NCBI RefSeq assembly: GCF_025567195.1
Contig: NZ_JAOQJF010000012.1
Coordinates: 28,762 to 92,761, forward strand
Length of the DNA stretch: 64,000 bases
Direction: 5' to 3'
DNA from: Alitiscatomonas aceti
Lineage (GTDB): Bacteria > Bacillota > Clostridia > Lachnospirales > Lachnospiraceae
Of this stretch, positions 33,147-40,738 are shown in pieces. The translations under genes were made by a program, and so were the position numbers. Each line of letters begins with the position of its first letter. Within the stretch, counting starts at the first letter, position 1. Under the pieces are notes generated by a model, which worked only from the letters and a program-made list of their open reading frames with translations, had not been told where the DNA came from and made no database searches.

Positions 33147-35291
33147 ATGATACAAAGGAAGCGGCTGGCTGCAGCTCTGTTAAGCCTGACCATGGCGTTT
33201 GCAGCCGTATATCCCGCCGTCCCGTCTTTTGCGGCGGCCTGGGAACGGAATGCCAACGGCTCCTATGTGGCGGCAGACGGCTCTGCACTCACAGGGATCA
33301 CAGCCAGGGGCATTGATGTTTCCCACTGGAAGCAGTCCATCAACTGGAACGCCGTGGCGGCGGACGATGTGCAGTTCGTTATGCTGGGAACCAAATATAA
33401 CAACGAGGTGGATCCATATTTCAGCGTCAATGCAGTAAACGCCTTCAATGCAGGACTGAAGGTGGGCGCTTATATTTATTCTTATGCCACCACAACGGCC
33501 GCAGCGGAGGCGGAGGCGGATTTTGTACTGAATCTGATCAAGGACTATCCCATTTCTTATCCGGTGGTGCTCGATGTGGAGTCCACGGAAATGAGCGCGC
33601 TGACCCCTGCCCAGCTGGCGGATGTGATCAATGCATTCTGCAAGAAGGTGGAGGCCGCCGGATATTATCCCATGGTCTACACCAATGATTACTGGCTTTC
33701 CCAGAAGATCGATATGACCAAGGTTCCCTACGACGTATGGGTGGCCCGGTATAACGCCAAGCCGGCCTATGCAGGCGCGGCCATGTGGCAGGCCACCAAC
33801 GAGGGGCAGATCGACGGTGTCAACGGAAATGTGGATATCAACTTTGTCTTTAAGGATCTGTCAGCCAAGCTGCCTGCTGACCGGTGGCGGCTAATCGACG
33901 GGAAATGGTATTATTATAAGAATTATGTAAAGCAGACCGGCTGGATCAACGACGGACAGAGCTGGTACTATATGAATTCTGACGGCACCCAGTATAAGGG
34001 ATGGCTGCTTCTGGATAATTCTTATTATTATCTGCTTCCTAAAACTGGGCAGATGATGACCGGATGGCAGACCATCGACGGGAAATGGTACTATCTGAAG
34101 ACAGACGGAAGGATGGCCAGCGAATGGCTCCAGGATAATGGAAAATGGTATTATCTTCTGGACGGGGCTATGGTCACCGGATGGCTCCGGATCGGCACCG
34201 ACTACTATTATCTGAAGGGCGACGGATCCATGGTCACCGGATGGCGGAAAATGGACGGTGCGTTTTATTACTTTGCCAGCGACGGACGGCTGGTACGCGG
34301 ATGGCTGAACCTGGACGGAAAATATTATTATATGAAGGCAGACGGCACCATGGTCACCGGATGGCAGACCATCGACAATGTGACGTATTTCTTCAATCCC
34401 GACGGTGATATGGCCTCGGGCTGGACAGTCATCGACAATTACTGGTACTACTTTAACGGGAATGGCCAGATGATGACTGGATGGCTCCAGCTGGACGGCC
34501 GGTACTATTATCTCCATACAGACGGACGCATGGTCACCGGATGGCAGAGTGACGGCACCCACAAATATTATATGGATAAGACATCCGGCAAAATGGCTGT
34601 GGGATGGAAGCAGATCGACGGAGCCTGGTATTATTTCAACCCCTCGGGCCATATGGTCACCGGATGGGTCAAGGATAATGGTAAGTATTATTACATGAAT
34701 CCGTCGGATGGAAAGATGATCTCCAATGGCTCCTACGCGATCAATAATATCAACTATACCTTTGACAACTCAGGCGTATGCCTCAATGAGGCCTCTGCCA
34801 TTGACGGAGGCTCAGCTGGCAGCGTATATTCACCGCCGTCCGGAAATTCTGGAAATTCTGGAATTACCGGAAACCAGGTGACCAACGGCACCTCCTCTCC
34901 GGGAGGGATGTCTGCCGGAAATACGGGTACAGGGGCTCCCGGAGGCAGCGCTCCGGGTACGAATTCTGCTCCCGGCGGAAATGGGATCACGACCGTGAAT
35001 CCCGGAAGTACCTCCGGCCCAGGCGGAAGTTCCGGAAACTCTGGCAGTACGGCCGGTCCGGGCGGCAGCAACGGCATGTCTGCCGGAAATTCCAGCATAC
35101 CGTCCCCAGGCGGCAGCAATGTCCCCTCCGCCAATCCGGGAGCCAGCTCCGGCCCCGGCGGATCGTCGGGCAGTTCCAGTATCACGGTTCCTGGCGGAAC
35201 AAGCTGTGATTCCCCATCCTGCGGTTCCGGAAGCTCCGGCTCTTCTGATTCGGATGGACTAAAGGAGTTCCAGACTGGCGGGCCGAAATAA
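33147..35291 (+). CDS. secreted GH25 lysozyme with choline-binding repeats
   Basis: A 714-residue exported muramidase. The ATG at 33147 is chosen because GAGGGGG precedes it and a signal peptide follows (MIQRKRLAAALL to SFAAA near 30). The GH25 domain spans about 55-245: GIDVSHWKQSINW holds the first catalytic Asp region, and YPVVLDVES the Asp/Glu pair. From about 250 to 555 run some 13 choline-binding repeats of about 20-22 residues (TGWQTIDGKWYYLKTDGRM pattern). The last 150 residues are Gly/Ser/Pro/Asn-rich (PGGSSGNSG type), like a disordered wall-spanning tail, without an LPxTG motif. It is downstream of the LicC-LicA gene, so its ligand is probably made by that gene. Role: wall turnover or lysis of rivals. 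Confidence 0.92.
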   Translation: MIQRKRLAAALLSLTMAFAAVYPAVPSFAAAWERNANGSYVAADGSALTGITARGIDVSHWKQSINWNAVAADDVQFVMLGTKYNNEVDPYFSVNAVNAFNAGLKVGAYIYSYATTTAAAEAEADFVLNLIKDYPISYPVVLDVESTEMSALTPAQLADVINAFCKKVEAAGYYPMVYTNDYWLSQKIDMTKVPYDVWVARYNAKPAYAGAAMWQATNEGQIDGVNGNVDINFVFKDLSAKLPADRWRLIDGKWYYYKNYVKQTGWINDGQSWYYMNSDGTQYKGWLLLDNSYYYLLPKTGQMMTGWQTIDGKWYYLKTDGRMASEWLQDNGKWYYLLDGAMVTGWLRIGTDYYYLKGDGSMVTGWRKMDGAFYYFASDGRLVRGWLNLDGKYYYMKADGTMVTGWQTIDNVTYFFNPDGDMASGWTVIDNYWYYFNGNGQMMTGWLQLDGRYYYLHTDGRMVTGWQSDGTHKYYMDKTSGKMAVGWKQIDGAWYYFNPSGHMVTGWVKDNGKYYYMNPSDGKMISNGSYAINNINYTFDNSGVCLNEASAIDGGSAGSVYSPPSGNSGNSGITGNQVTNGTSSPGGMSAGNTGTGAPGGSAPGTNSAPGGNGITTVNPGSTSGPGGSSGNSGSTAGPGGSNGMSAGNSSIPSPGGSNVPSANPGASSGPGGSSGSSSITVPGGTSCDSPSCGSGSSGSSDSDGLKEFQTGGPK

Positions 35292-35296
35292 GCGGT

Positions 35297-35346
35297 AAAA
35301 AAATCCGCTGGAGGATGTATCTGATCACATCTTCCGGCGGATTTTT
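35297..35346. terminator. bidirectional terminator between GH25 and larC genes
   Basis: About 20-bp stem (AAAAAATCCGCTGGAGGATGT against its near complement at 35326-35346) with A and T runs at the two ends. Confidence 0.85.
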
Positions 35347-35364
35347 CTATTTTTCCTTTTTTCT

Positions 35365-36720
35365 CTATTTCTCTATCTCTTTCCGGATCTCCTCCAGAGG
35401 CCGGCCTGTTTTTTTCGCAATGGCGGCCAGATCTTCATATTCCAGCTTGGTTCTGGCAACGCCATGGCCCTGGGAGATCTTTTTCCGCACGGGTCCATAA
35501 GCCGTTTCCACAGTTTCCTCCCGGCGCTTCAGAGTGAACCTCCGGCTGATATGCTCCCGGACGCCCAGCGTCGTGGTGTGCCGGAACAGCAGCTCCACCA
35601 TCTTTTCTTCGTCCTCTCGTCTGCACATACAAGTCAGAAGGACACCGGGACGGCTCTTTTTCATCCCCACAGGGACCGTATAGACCTCCAGGGCTCCGGC
35701 TTCGAACAGCGCCTCCTCCGCAAAGCCAACGGCCTCAGCAGTCATGTCGTCCAGGTTGCAGGACAGCTCTGCGATCTCGTCTCCAGTCTCAGCGGTATCC
35801 CCCAGAAAGGCCCGGACACAGTTGGCCCGCTCGAAATCCTTTTTACCCATTCCGTATCCGATCTTTGACGTGGTCATCACCGGCATTTCCCGGAATTCTT
35901 TGACAAAATGCTTTAAGAGGGCCGCACCGGTGGGGGTGCAGAGCTCTCCCTGTACCTGGGTGCTGTATACGGGGATCCCCTGTAAAATATGGGCCGTGGC
36001 CGGAGCCGGGACCGGAAGGATCCCATGGGCACAGTGAACATATCCGCTTCCCACATGGACCGGAGAGGCGATGATCTGATCCGCTCCCAGTTCATGGAAC
36101 AGAAGGCATACGCCCGCAATATCTGCCACCGCATCCATTGTACCTACCTCATGGAAATGGATCTGGTCCACCGGCATTCCGTGGGCATGGGACTCGGCCT
36201 CGGCGATCAGGGCATAAACTGCCTTCATGTCTTCCTTCACCGGGGCCGGAATATCCAGACCGTCAATGATGGAGGCGATGCCTGCCATGGTGGAGTGATG
36301 ATGGTGATGGTGGGAGTGATCATGTCCGTCGTGGCTGTGGACGTGGTCACCGTGGTGATGGGCATGGCTGTGGGCATCGTGGTCCTCATGGTGGTGATCA
36401 TGACCATCGTGGCTGTGGGCATGGCTGTGAAGCCCGTCAGCGGCAATGGGTTCGCAGGCTTCATGGGAATGGGTGTGGGCGTGTCCATGATCATGAACGT
36501 CTTCGCTCTCCTCTTCCTCCCCGAAAACAGTCACATTCATATGTGTTCCCGTGATCCCGCATTTTACGGCCGGTTCCGCTTCCACCTTCACGCCAGGCAG
36601 ACCCAGTCCGTTCATTTTTCCAAGAAATTCTTCCTGCTTTTCCGGACACAGCTCTAAAAGCGCCGCCATGAGCATATCTCCCGCGGCCCCCATGCCGCAG
36701 TCCAGGTAAATCGTTCTCAT
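35365..36720 (-). CDS. larC: nickel-pincer cofactor biosynthesis protein LarC
   Basis: CTP-dependent cyclometallase that inserts nickel to finish the pincer cofactor of lactate racemase (LarA) and related enzymes. The 451-residue protein starts with MRTIYLDCGMGAAGDM and has the LarC core FHEVGTMDAVADIAG, PVHVGSGYVHCAHG, PVPAPATAHIL and ELCTPTGAALL. Between about 74 and 145 is an insert very rich in His and Asp, a likely nickel store. It is one open frame, unlike organisms where larC is made from two frames by frameshifting. It follows larB by 13 bases. No larA or larE is in the window. Confidence 0.93.
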   Translation of the reverse strand: MRTIYLDCGMGAAGDMLMAALLELCPEKQEEFLGKMNGLGLPGVKVEAEPAVKCGITGTHMNVTVFGEEEESEDVHDHGHAHTHSHEACEPIAADGLHSHAHSHDGHDHHHEDHDAHSHAHHHGDHVHSHDGHDHSHHHHHHSTMAGIASIIDGLDIPAPVKEDMKAVYALIAEAESHAHGMPVDQIHFHEVGTMDAVADIAGVCLLFHELGADQIIASPVHVGSGYVHCAHGILPVPAPATAHILQGIPVYSTQVQGELCTPTGAALLKHFVKEFREMPVMTTSKIGYGMGKKDFERANCVRAFLGDTAETGDEIAELSCNLDDMTAEAVGFAEEALFEAGALEVYTVPVGMKKSRPGVLLTCMCRREDEEKMVELLFRHTTTLGVREHISRRFTLKRREETVETAYGPVRKKISQGHGVARTKLEYEDLAAIAKKTGRPLEEIRKEIEK

Positions 36721-36733
36721 TTCGTTTCCTCCT

Positions 36734-37525
36734 CTATCCCTTCATATGATTGATCATGCTGGCCAGATATCCGGCCCCGAATCCATTGTCTATATTTACC
36801 ACACTGACCCCGCTGGCACAGGAATTCAGCATGGAAAGCAGGGCTGAGACGCCGTGAAATGAGGCGCCGTAGCCAATGCTGGTGGGAACTGCAATGACCG
36901 GGCAGTCCGCCAGGCCGCCAATGACGCTGGCCAGGGCTCCCTCCATTCCAGCGATGGCAATGATCACCCGGGCGCTCATGATGGTATCCATATGCGCCAC
37001 CAGGCGGTGCAGGCCTGCAACCCCCACATCGTAAAGCCGTTCTACCTGGTTTCCCAGGGCCTCGGCTGTCAGGGCTGCCTCCTCAGCCACCGGAATATCG
37101 CTGGTCCCTCCAGTGGCGACCACGATCGTACCGACTCCGTCCTTTTCCGGAAAATCCCCGCATATGCCGATCCCGGTACCGTCAAAATACCGGAAGCCGG
37201 CTCCATCCTCGAACTTCTGTTTTAGGAGCTCTTCCGTATGACGGGCCTTTTCCGGGTCCATCCGTGTGATCAGGACCAGTTCCTGGCCGCGCTTTTTCAT
37301 CGCCTCCACGATCCCAGCGATCTGCTCCGCCGTTTTTCCCGCTCCGTAAATCACCTCAGCGATCCCCTGACGCAGCCGCCGGTGGGTATCTAACTTGGCA
37401 AACCCCAGCTCATCAAAGCCTGCCTCCGAAAACGGCTCTTTTTTCAGCTCCAGGACCGCCTGGTCCACAGAAAGCTCCCCGGATGCCACCCGGTCCAGCA
37501 TAGTCCGTATATCTTCCATATACAT
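36734..37525 (-). CDS. larB: nickel-pincer cofactor biosynthesis protein LarB
   Basis: LarB carboxylates and hydrolyses nicotinic acid adenine dinucleotide to the biscarboxylate mononucleotide in the first step of nickel-pincer cofactor synthesis. The 263-residue protein has an N-terminal helical part with FAKLDTHRRLRQGIAEVI and a C-terminal PurE-like AIR-carboxylase domain: VVATGGTSDIPVAEEAAL, YDVGVAGLHRL, GMEGALASVIGGL and PTSIGYGASFHGVSALLSML. The ATG at 37525 has AAAGGAG at the right distance. It precedes larC on the same transcript. Confidence 0.93.
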   Translation of the reverse strand: MYMEDIRTMLDRVASGELSVDQAVLELKKEPFSEAGFDELGFAKLDTHRRLRQGIAEVIYGAGKTAEQIAGIVEAMKKRGQELVLITRMDPEKARHTEELLKQKFEDGAGFRYFDGTGIGICGDFPEKDGVGTIVVATGGTSDIPVAEEAALTAEALGNQVERLYDVGVAGLHRLVAHMDTIMSARVIIAIAGMEGALASVIGGLADCPVIAVPTSIGYGASFHGVSALLSMLNSCASGVSVVNIDNGFGAGYLASMINHMKG

Positions 37526-37677
37526 TCTTCTCCTTTACCCCATTCTAACCATCGGATTTCCAGGGGTTGGGCATAAGGCTTGATTTTCTAAAGAAAATCC
37601 CAAAAAAATCCGATTTTTTGGGCATACACTAGAAAAAGGCCATTCTATGCCCAATCCTGCGGTTGCAGGCGCAAAGA

Positions 37678-37742
37678 TCTGCTCCAAAAGCCCAGAAACC
37701 TGCGGCACAGACTCAGAAGTCTGCTCCAAAAGCCCAGAAACC
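37678..37742. repeat. direct repeat, 23 bases, two copies
   Basis: TCTGCTCCAAAAGCCCAGAA plus ACC occurs at 37678-37700 and 37720-37742, exactly. The function is unknown. Confidence 0.85.
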
Positions 37743-37789
37743 GGCAGTACGAACCTAAATTCACCAGCTGGTCCCACTATTTTGAAAAA

Positions 37790-37837
37790 GCCATGAAAAG
37801 AAAGCCCCGCCTGCGGCGGGTGCGTTCCCTTCATGGC
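37790..37837. repeat. REP-like palindromic element, copy 1
   Basis: Outer arms GCCATGAA (37790-37797) and TTCATGGC (37830-37837) enclose a G+C-rich inner hairpin CCCGCCTGCGGCGGG. The core AAGAAAGCCCCGCC to GGTGCGTT resembles 45453-45491. Confidence 0.65.
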
Positions 37838-37967
37838 AAACTCTGCTTCTATATGATTCTGTTCTGTTCCGGAGCGGCCCGGTCCCTTCAGCATCCCAAA
37901 GCTCCTGTCTGTCCAGAAGATCCGCGAAGGCAGCCATGCCGCTGGGCGCAGGGAAATGTTCTTCCCC

Positions 37968-38861
37968 CTACTCCACCACCGGATTTTTCAATGTTCCGAT
38001 TCCCTCGATCATGCACTCGACCACATCTCCCGGTTTGAGGAATCTGGGCGGATCAAAGCCCATTCCCACGCCTGCTGGCGTTCCGGTGGCGATGATGGTA
38101 CCGGCCTTCAGGGTCATGCCACGGCTCAGCTCACTGACCACTTCTGCGATCCCGTGAATGAACTGATCCGTGTTGGAATCCTGGCGCAGTTCTCCGTTGA
38201 CCCAGGACTGGATCTTGAGCTTCGGCGGAAATTCCACGCTGTCGGCGGTGACGATCCAGGGCCCCAGGGGCGTAAATCCGTCCAGGCTCTTTCCGAAATA
38301 CCACTGTCTGTGGGCCGTCTGCACCTCCCTGGCGCTGACGTCGTTCATAATGGTATAACCGAAAATATAATCCTCCACATCCTCCAAAGCCACGTCCTTC
38401 GCATCCTTTTTCAAGATCACCGCCAGCTCTGCCTCATAGTCCAGCTGGCTCGTAAGCTCTTTGTGGGATGGGATCCCATCACCGGGATCCGTAGCCCGGT
38501 TGACCCGCTTGGAAAAGTACACCGCCTGGTCCGGCTTGGAAAACGCTTCCTTTTTAAACCTGGCGGACTCTTCGGCATGGGCCAGATAGTTGATCCCCAG
38601 GCAGATGATGTCCTGATCCGGCACCGGGATCGGGGCCATGATCTTTATGTCCTCCAGAGGCGCGGCGTTGGATACCTCATAGGGAGGAAGACCGGAAATA
38701 TGATCCAGGAGCTCCAGCTCCGACGGCCCGATCTCCCGTATGACCTCCTTCATGGTCCGGTATTCCATTCCCGCCGCAGAAAGGGGATACACAAAGGTCC
38801 CTTCCCGGTTCAGTACCCCTGTCAGCTCTTTTTTATTTATGGCATAGGTCAAAAGCTTCAT
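37968..38861 (-). CDS. fumarylacetoacetate hydrolase family protein
   Basis: A 297-residue FAH-family enzyme, likely a hydratase, decarboxylase or C-C hydrolase acting on a 2-keto acid. The family core is present: CLGINYLAHAEE, the metal-binding DYEAELAVIL, FGYTIMNDVSARE, GKSLDGFTPLGPWI, and TGTPAGVGMGFDPPRFLKPG. The three acidic metal ligands of the family have counterparts in the NYLAH.EE and DYEAEL segments. It begins 21 bases after trpS and is probably read through from that gene. The physiological substrate is not evident from neighbours. Confidence 0.9.
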   Translation of the reverse strand: MKLLTYAINKKELTGVLNREGTFVYPLSAAGMEYRTMKEVIREIGPSELELLDHISGLPPYEVSNAAPLEDIKIMAPIPVPDQDIICLGINYLAHAEESARFKKEAFSKPDQAVYFSKRVNRATDPGDGIPSHKELTSQLDYEAELAVILKKDAKDVALEDVEDYIFGYTIMNDVSAREVQTAHRQWYFGKSLDGFTPLGPWIVTADSVEFPPKLKIQSWVNGELRQDSNTDQFIHGIAEVVSELSRGMTLKAGTIIATGTPAGVGMGFDPPRFLKPGDVVECMIEGIGTLKNPVVE

Positions 38862-38882
38862 AAAGCCCTCCTCACCGGTTTC

Positions 38883-39887
38883 CTAGCGGATGCGTTCCGG
38901 GAAGCCCACTTTTTTCTGGACCTTTCTAAGGGTCTTATTGGAGAAATACGATGCCTTCTCCGCATTCTCCTTGATCACCTTATCCAGATATTCTTTGTTC
39001 TTGCTGAGATCTGCAAACCGGTCCTGGAGTGGCTTTAATACACCGCCCACGGCCTCGCCCACGGCCATTTTGAAATCGCCGTAGCCCTTTCCATCGAATT
39101 CCTTCTCTACCTCTGCCGGTGTCTTTCCGGTACATGCGCAGTAGATGTCGATCAGGTTCTTAACGCCCGGCTGCTCGTCGCGGTACAGGATGATACCCTC
39201 GGAATCCGTCACAGCTCTCTTGCACTTGCGGATAATGGTATCTGGATCGTCCATGAGATAAATGCTGCCATTGGGGTTTTCATCGGACTTGGACATCTTT
39301 TTCGCCGGATCCTGTAAGCTCATGATCTTTGCTCCGGCCTTTCCGATATAGGCCTCCGGAACCGTGAACACATCTCCGTAGATATTATTGAAGCGGATGG
39401 CAATATCCCTGGTGAGCTCTAAGTGCTGCATCTGGTCGATACCCACCGGCACCACGTCCGCCTGGTACAGCAGGATATCTGCGGCCATGAGCACCGGGTA
39501 CGTGAACAGGCCCGCGTTGATATTGTCGGCATGCTTGGCAGCCTTGTCCTTAAACTGGGTCATCCGGTTCAGCTCGCCCATATAGGTAAAGCAGTTTAAG
39601 ATCCAGGCCAACTCCGCATGTCCCGATACATGGGACTGGTAATAAATGCAGTTTTTCTCCGGGTCAAGTCCGGCGGCAATATAAAGAGTCAGAAGTGTTC
39701 TTGCGCGCTTTCTAAGCTCTGCCGGGTCCTGACGGACAGTGATGGAATGCATATCCACGACACTGAAAAAGGTCTGGTAATCATCGGAAATCGTCACCCA
39801 GTTCTTTAAAGCCCCCAGATAGTTCCCGAGAGTCAGGTTACCGGTTGCCTGCATTCCGCTGAATAAAGTTTTCTTTCCGTCTAACAT
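38883..39887 (-). CDS. trpS: tryptophanyl-tRNA synthetase
   Basis: Class I synthetase that charges tRNA-Trp. The 334 residues begin LFSGMQATGNLTLGNYLGAL, containing the TGN-x-x-LGN form of the HIGH motif, and carry KMSKSDENPNGSIYL as the KMSKS loop near 195. Length is normal. The ATG follows TTAAGGAGACGGAACA. The roughly 100-base leader between promoter and start has G+C-rich pairing potential, but the conserved T-box AGGGTGG-type sequence is not there. Confidence 0.96.
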   Translation of the reverse strand: MLDGKKTLFSGMQATGNLTLGNYLGALKNWVTISDDYQTFFSVVDMHSITVRQDPAELRKRARTLLTLYIAAGLDPEKNCIYYQSHVSGHAELAWILNCFTYMGELNRMTQFKDKAAKHADNINAGLFTYPVLMAADILLYQADVVPVGIDQMQHLELTRDIAIRFNNIYGDVFTVPEAYIGKAGAKIMSLQDPAKKMSKSDENPNGSIYLMDDPDTIIRKCKRAVTDSEGIILYRDEQPGVKNLIDIYCACTGKTPAEVEKEFDGKGYGDFKMAVGEAVGGVLKPLQDRFADLSKNKEYLDKVIKENAEKASYFSNKTLRKVQKKVGFPERIR

Positions 39888-39997
39888 TGTTCCGTCTCCT
39901 TAAATTTCCTTTTCATTCTCCAGGGGCCGCCGCAAAGGGAAAGATAAGAACCCGCCCATTCGCAACAGCCCCCTGTATTTTCAAACAATTCTTTTAT

Positions 39998-40026
39998 ATT
40001 ATAATACACTTTCCGTCCATTGTCCA
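39998..40026 (-). promoter_or_regulatory. trpS promoter
   Basis: On the minus strand TGGACA (40021-40026), 17-base spacer, TATAAT (39998-40003). Confidence 0.7.
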
Positions 40027-40050
40027 CTCTTCATTGCAGTGGATCAGGGC

Positions 40051-40079
40051 TTGTATCCTTCCCTTTTTGCCGTTATAAT
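40051..40079 (+). promoter_or_regulatory. luxS promoter
   Basis: TTGTAT (40051-40056), 17-base spacer, TATAAT (40074-40079). Confidence 0.75.
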
Positions 40080-40117
40080 GGAAGCAGAACTGTTTACAGA
40101 AAGGAAAGGAACCATCT

Positions 40118-40597
40118 ATGGACAAGATCGCAAGCTTCACTGTCAATCATCTGAAACTCCTTCCCGGCGTCTATGTATCCAGACGGGATACCGCGGGAGA
40201 CGCCCGGATCACCACCTTCGACATCCGTATGACCCGCCCCAACCATGAGCCTGTCATGAATACTGCGGAGATCCACACCATTGAACACCTGGGCGCCACG
40301 TTTCTGAGGAACCACAAGGTTTACAAGGACCGGGTCCTTTATTTCGGCCCCATGGGCTGCCGCACCGGCTTTTACCTTCTGCTGGCCGGAGACTATGAAT
40401 CCGCAGATATCGTTCCTCTCCTTCAGGAAATGTTTTCCTATATCCGGGACTTTGAAGGGGAGATCCCCGGCGCAGCCGCCAGGGACTGCGGCAACTACCT
40501 GGATATGAACCTTCCCATGGCCAGGTATCTGGCCCGGAAGTTCTGCGACGAGGTGCTGGAGGATATCCAGGAAGACCGACTCATCTATCCCGAATAG
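40118..40597 (+). CDS. luxS: S-ribosylhomocysteine lyase
   Basis: Cleaves S-ribosylhomocysteine to homocysteine and the AI-2 precursor DPD, in the activated methyl cycle. The 159-residue protein has the metal-binding HTIEHLGATF (two His near 53 and 57), FGPMGCRTGFYLL with the catalytic cysteine near 83, and the third ligand in ARDCGNYLDMN. Length is normal. The ATG follows GAAAGGAACC. It is a single-gene unit with its own promoter and terminator. Confidence 0.96.
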   Translation: MDKIASFTVNHLKLLPGVYVSRRDTAGDARITTFDIRMTRPNHEPVMNTAEIHTIEHLGATFLRNHKVYKDRVLYFGPMGCRTGFYLLLAGDYESADIVPLLQEMFSYIRDFEGEIPGAAARDCGNYLDMNLPMARYLARKFCDEVLEDIQEDRLIYPE

Positions 40598-40605
40598 GCC
40601 ATATC

Positions 40606-40675
40606 CGGCCGGGGATGCTGAAAAACAGGCTGAGAACTGTTCAACGCCGTCTTTTCAGTGCCCCGGCCGTTTTTT
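40606..40675 (+). terminator. luxS terminator
   Basis: Long G+C-rich stem (CGGCCGGGG with CCCCGGCCG, extended by CTGAAAA with TTTTCAG) with a loop of about 27 bases, then TTTTTT. Confidence 0.8.
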
Positions 40676-40738
40676 CTTTCCGGCAGCTCCATTGGCTCCC
40701 GGAACGGATCTCTCCCGGAACCGCCGGGCTTTTTCAGG

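Larger units (their letters stand above)
37526..37967. other. intergenic region with short repeats and palindromes
   Basis: Contains a 23-base direct repeat with 42-base period, a palindromic element at 37790-37837, and inverted A/T stretches (AAATCC, TTTTTTGGG). A minus-strand open frame of 119 codons spans it but reads through the repeats and has no ribosome site, so no gene is called. Confidence 0.55.

Noticed and set aside
33891..34652. 253-codon open frame on the minus strand inside the GH25 gene
   Set aside because: It mirrors the choline-binding repeats of the real gene and has no ribosome site; it is a shadow of a repetitive sequence.
36237..36494. Plus/minus low-complexity stretch as a tandem repeat array
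   Set aside because: It is the coding sequence for the His/Asp-rich region of LarC, not an independent repeat.
35989..36657. 222-codon plus-strand frame opposite larC
   Set aside because: It is the antisense of the His-rich larC insert, giving a Val/Met-rich peptide; larC itself is certain.
37535..37894. 119-codon minus-strand frame in the intergenic region
   Set aside because: It runs through direct repeats and a palindrome, has no ribosome site and gives a repetitive peptide with no family features.
39888..39997. T-box leader before trpS (and before asnS)
   Set aside because: The leaders are short and lack the conserved T-box sequence and specifier-stem layout.
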